Origin: UMGS755 sp045597205
GTDB taxonomy: Bacteria > Bacillota > Clostridia > UBA1381 > UBA9506
Direction: 5' to 3'
DNA: 9,090 nt
Assembly (NCBI GenBank): GCA_045597205.1
Contig: JAZODT010000094.1
Coordinates: 1 to 9,090, forward strand
The position numbers were made by a program, and so were the translations under genes. The notes below the pieces were generated by a model, which saw only the letters and a program-made list of their open reading frames with translations, made no database searches and had not been told where the DNA came from. Positions 6,353 to 9,090 of the stretch are shown here, in pieces; positions within the stretch are counted from its first letter, which is position 1; each line of letters begins with the position of its first letter.

Positions 6353-8635
6353 ATGTTATGTGCAAATTGTAAACAAAATACAGCAGTTGTTTTTATAAAA
6401 AAGCTGGACCCTGTTAACAAAACAGAAACGACAGAGGGTTATTGCTTAAAGTGTGTTAAAGAACTTGGGCTTGCACCAGTGGATGAAGTGCTTAAGGATA
6501 TGGGCATTTCTCCTGAGCAAATGGATGCTTTAAGTGCCGGTATGAACGAAATGTTGGGCCAGTTTGACCCGGATGAAGACGGGGAGAGTATGGACTTTAT
6601 GTCCCCCATGATGATGATGGGCAACTTTCCGGATATGTTTGGTCAGCATGCTGCAGAAGAAGAGTCTATGGGCGGTAAAGGTGGCACACAGACAGCCACG
6701 AAACAAAAGAAAAAAGAAAAGAAACGGATTTTAGATACCTATGGTACCAATTTAACATTAAAGGCTAAAAACAAACTGGTGGATCGTATTATCGGTCGTG
6801 ACCAAGAAATCAGCCGTGTGATTCAGATTTTAAACCGCCGCTCCAAGAACAACCCTGTTTTATTGGGTGAACCCGGCGTGGGTAAAACAGCAGTGGCTGA
6901 AGGTTTGGCCGTGCGGATTGCGGAAAAGAAAGTGCCCGCAAAACTTTTGAATAAAGATATATATTTGCTGGACTTTACCGCCATTGTGGCAGGCACTCAG
7001 TTCCGTGGTCAGTTTGAAGCACGCCTTAAGAAAATTTTAGAAGAAGCCAAAGAACTGGGTAACGTGGTTTTGGTGATTGATGAATTGCACAATATTGTGG
7101 GTGCTGGTGATGCAGAAGGGGCTATGAGTGCGGCTAATATTTTAAAACCGGCCCTGGCACGCGGTGATGTGCAGGTGATTGGTGCCACAACCTTAAATGA
7201 ATATAGAAAGCATATTGAAAAGGACACAGCGTTAGAACGCAGATTCCAGCCTGTTTTGGTTGAAGAGCCTTCTGTTGCCGATTCTATTGGCATTTTGCAG
7301 GGAATTCGGGATTATTATGAAAAATATCACCGTGTGAAAATTTCTGATGAGGTCATCCGTCAGGCTGTTTTAATGTCTGAACGGTATATTACAGACCGTT
7401 TTCTGCCGGATAAAGCTATTGATGTTATTGATGAGGCCGGTTCAAAAGTGAATCTTGCCAATCAGGATTTAATTAAACTGACGCAACTGAAAGAACAATT
7501 GAAAAAAGTGCAGAAAGAAAAGGACAATGCCATTTCTAGTGATTCAACAGAGAATTATCAGTTAGCGGCTGAATTAAAGGCAAAAGAGTGTGTGCTGATT
7601 GAGCAGATTAATCAATTAGATAGCGCCGGGATTGATAAAAATTTGACGGTGGAGGATGTGGCTTCTGTCATCGAAGATTGGACAAAAATTCCCGTTAAAA
7701 GCATTACCGAGGCAGAAAGCGCCAAGCTTTTGGATTTAGAAAACCGCATTCACAAGCATGTGATTGGTCAGGAACAAGCTGTTGGTTTAATTTCTCAGGC
7801 TATCCGCCGGAATCGTGCAAGGCTTTCTAAAAATCGTCGGCCTGTATCCTTTATCTTTGTAGGCCCCACCGGTGTGGGTAAAACAGAACTTGCCAAAACT
7901 CTGGCGAAGATTATGTTTGATAATGAAGAAGCTATGATTCGTGTGGATATGTCTGAATATATGGAAAAACACACAGTTTCTAAGCTCATTGGGGCACCGC
8001 CGGGATATGTTGGTTATGACGAAGCAGGGCAGTTGACAGAGAAAGTTCGCCGCAAACCCTATTCTATTATTCTTTTGGATGAAATCGAAAAAGCACATCC
8101 CGATGTGTTTAATATTTTGTTACAAATTTTAGACGATGGCCGTGTGGCAGACAGTCATGGCAGAATTGTGAATTTTGAAAACACCATTATCATCATGACA
8201 TCCAATGCTGGTTCCGATTTAAAAAATGCAAGCTATGGCTTTAATAAAACCGAAAACGAAAGCATTAAAAACAAGGTGCAGAGCGCATTACAAAATGTGT
8301 TCCGACCGGAATTTTTAAATCGTATTGATGAAACGGTTATCTTCAACCAGTTAACAGAGGCAGAACTTTCAAAAATTATTGATTTAATGATTTTTGATTT
8401 AGCGGAAGAACTCTTTAATCGTGATATTATCTTTATGGTTACAGAAGAAGCCAAGGCATTGGTGCTGAAAGAGGGTTATAACCCGAAATACGGTGCAAGA
8501 CCCCTTCGCCGCACTATTGAAAAACTAATTCAAAACCCCATTGCAGAAATGGTGTTGCGTGGAGAAGTACCACAACATTCCAAGCTTTCTGCTGAGGTTG
8601 TTGATGGAAAAATTGAGATTAAACAGTTATCATAA
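6353..8635 (+). CDS. clpE: ClpE-type AAA+ ATPase (Clp/Hsp100 unfoldase) with N-terminal zinc finger
   Basis: A 760-residue cytoplasmic unfoldase expected to feed unfolded proteins to ClpP. An N-terminal zinc finger (C3, C6, C31, C34) replaces the two Clp_N repeats of ClpC/ClpB. A Met-rich, acidic linker (about 57-98) and a Lys-rich patch near residue 120 follow. AAA1 has Walker A GEPGVGKT (172-179), Walker B VLVIDELHN and pore loop GTQFRGQFE. The middle domain is a coiled coil of UVR-like character (about 370-430). AAA2 has Walker A GPTGVGKT (504-511), pore loop GYVGYDE and Walker B IILLDEIEKAHP. SYGFN after the second AAA core is at the position of the ClpP-docking loop. The C-terminal small domain ends with GYNPKYGARPLRRTIE. 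The ATG at 6353 is preceded by a weak AAAGTGAG site 9 bases upstream; a TTG at 6344 is less likely. Some databases would call this ClpC-like, but the architecture points to ClpE. Confidence 0.88.
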   Translation: MLCANCKQNTAVVFIKKLDPVNKTETTEGYCLKCVKELGLAPVDEVLKDMGISPEQMDALSAGMNEMLGQFDPDEDGESMDFMSPMMMMGNFPDMFGQHAAEEESMGGKGGTQTATKQKKKEKKRILDTYGTNLTLKAKNKLVDRIIGRDQEISRVIQILNRRSKNNPVLLGEPGVGKTAVAEGLAVRIAEKKVPAKLLNKDIYLLDFTAIVAGTQFRGQFEARLKKILEEAKELGNVVLVIDELHNIVGAGDAEGAMSAANILKPALARGDVQVIGATTLNEYRKHIEKDTALERRFQPVLVEEPSVADSIGILQGIRDYYEKYHRVKISDEVIRQAVLMSERYITDRFLPDKAIDVIDEAGSKVNLANQDLIKLTQLKEQLKKVQKEKDNAISSDSTENYQLAAELKAKECVLIEQINQLDSAGIDKNLTVEDVASVIEDWTKIPVKSITEAESAKLLDLENRIHKHVIGQEQAVGLISQAIRRNRARLSKNRRPVSFIFVGPTGVGKTELAKTLAKIMFDNEEAMIRVDMSEYMEKHTVSKLIGAPPGYVGYDEAGQLTEKVRRKPYSIILLDEIEKAHPDVFNILLQILDDGRVADSHGRIVNFENTIIIMTSNAGSDLKNASYGFNKTENESIKNKVQSALQNVFRPEFLNRIDETVIFNQLTEAELSKIIDLMIFDLAEELFNRDIIFMVTEEAKALVLKEGYNPKYGARPLRRTIEKLIQNPIAEMVLRGEVPQHSKLSAEVVDGKIEIKQLS

Positions 8636-8639
8636 TAAA

Positions 8640-8671
8640 AAACTGAGCATAACCTTGTTTATGCTCAGTTT
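8640..8671 (+). terminator. Terminator hairpin after the clpE-like gene
   Basis: A perfect 13-bp stem, AAACTGAGCATAA (8640-8652) with its complement (8659-8671), encloses a 6-base loop 4 bases after the stop codon. The T-tract is short (TTTCTGTACATTT), so some read-through into the next gene, 25 bases further on, is possible. Confidence 0.75.
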
Positions 8672-8681
8672 CTGTACATTT

Positions 8682-8688
8682 GAGGGGG
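8682..8688 (+). promoter_or_regulatory. Ribosome binding site for the terminal GTG-start gene
   Basis: GAGGGGG lies 7 bases before GTG at 8696. The purine-rich match and spacing fix the start of the truncated serine hydrolase. No separate promoter is evident between the preceding hairpin and this site. Confidence 0.65.
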
Positions 8689-8695
8689 ACTTTTT

Positions 8696-9090
8696 GTGAA
8701 TTTTGAGTCGTTAACAGCTTTTTTAGACAGGATGCCTGCTGAAATTGGTGTGCCTGGGGCAGATTGTGTTATCTATCACAAACGAAAAGAGGTTTATCGC
8801 CATCAATGTGGCTATGGTGATGTGGCGACCCAAAAGGGGGTTGACCCAACTGCATTATATAATATATATTCTGCCAGCAAGCTGATTACCTGTGTGGCGG
8901 CACTACAGCTGTTTGAACAAGGATATTTTTTGCTGACGGACCCATTATATGAGTATATTCCTGCCTATCAAACAATGTATATAAAAGAAAGAGGCATAGT
9001 ACGAAAGGCATCAAAATCCATTGTCATTCGGGATTTGTTTACCATGACCGCAGGATTTAATTATGATACAAAATTGCCCTCCCTCTTGGC
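8696..9090 (+). CDS. Serine hydrolase of the beta-lactamase/esterase (class C-like) family, 5' part
   Basis: An open frame runs from GTG at 8696 through the window end, giving 131 visible residues of a protein that should be about 350-450 long. The nucleophile motif SxxK is seen as YSASK (S59, K62), followed by a helix (LITCVAALQLFEQGYF). A downstream IRDLFTMTAGF matches the HLLTHTSG-type segment that follows SxxK in the beta-lactamase-related serine hydrolases (Pfam Beta-lactamase, EstB-like). VPGADCVIYHKRKEVYR at the start resembles the opening strand of that fold. No signal peptide is visible, so a cytoplasmic esterase or amidase is more likely than a secreted beta-lactamase. The YxN and C-terminal motifs lie beyond the window, so the substrate is unknown. 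Confidence 0.85.
   Translation, partial: MNFESLTAFLDRMPAEIGVPGADCVIYHKRKEVYRHQCGYGDVATQKGVDPTALYNIYSASKLITCVAALQLFEQGYFLLTDPLYEYIPAYQTMYIKERGIVRKASKSIVIRDLFTMTAGFNYDTKLPSLL

Noticed and set aside
7787..8098. Minus-strand open frames inside the clpE-like gene
   Set aside because: They lie opposite the conserved second Walker region and arise from its codon pattern; not plausible proteins.
8696..9090. Calling the terminal gene an antibiotic-resistance beta-lactamase
   Set aside because: Only SxxK and general family features are visible, no signal peptide is present, and most members of this broad family are esterases or peptidases.

Overview
The window looks like ordinary chromosome from an anaerobic, low-to-moderate G+C Firmicute, most likely an uncultured gut Clostridia. 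The evidence is an oxygen-sensitive class III ribonucleotide reductase with its activase, strong AGGAGG-type ribosome binding sites, a Gram-positive style lipoprotein substrate-binding protein, a ClpE-type ATPase with an N-terminal zinc finger, and a tRNA gene with encoded CCA. No mobile element, CRISPR array, phage module or obvious horizontal island is visible.

Left part (1-3537, + strand): the 3' part of nrdD (gene starts before the window), then nrdG, a short-chain dehydrogenase of the DltE/YqjQ type, and a small HD-domain phosphohydrolase. Gaps are 37 nt and 14 nt, and the last two genes overlap by 11 nt, so they look co-transcribed. NrdD makes deoxynucleotides anaerobically after NrdG installs its glycyl radical. 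The roles of the last two genes in this operon are unknown.

Middle (3538-6133, - strand): a stand-alone tRNA-Gly(CCC) gene with a near-consensus promoter and a strong terminator that abuts the CCA end. Next comes a complete polar amino-acid ABC importer, transcribed leftward as lipoprotein, then permease, then ATPase. It has a consensus sigma-A promoter (TTGAAA-17-TATAAT), a 15-bp hairpin between the first two genes that probably tunes protein ratios, and a terminator hairpin after the ATPase.

Right part (6134-9090, + strand): an AT-rich divergent promoter region, a ClpE-type AAA+ unfoldase gene followed by a hairpin terminator, and the start of a serine beta-lactamase/esterase-like gene that runs off the window.

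I found no convincing undescribed system. The points most worth a second look are the SDR and HD genes joined to nrdDG, the internal hairpin of the transporter operon, the apparent three-cysteine zinc site in NrdD, and the lack of recognisable heat-shock operators before the clpE-like gene. No gene-free stretch exceeds 300 bases.
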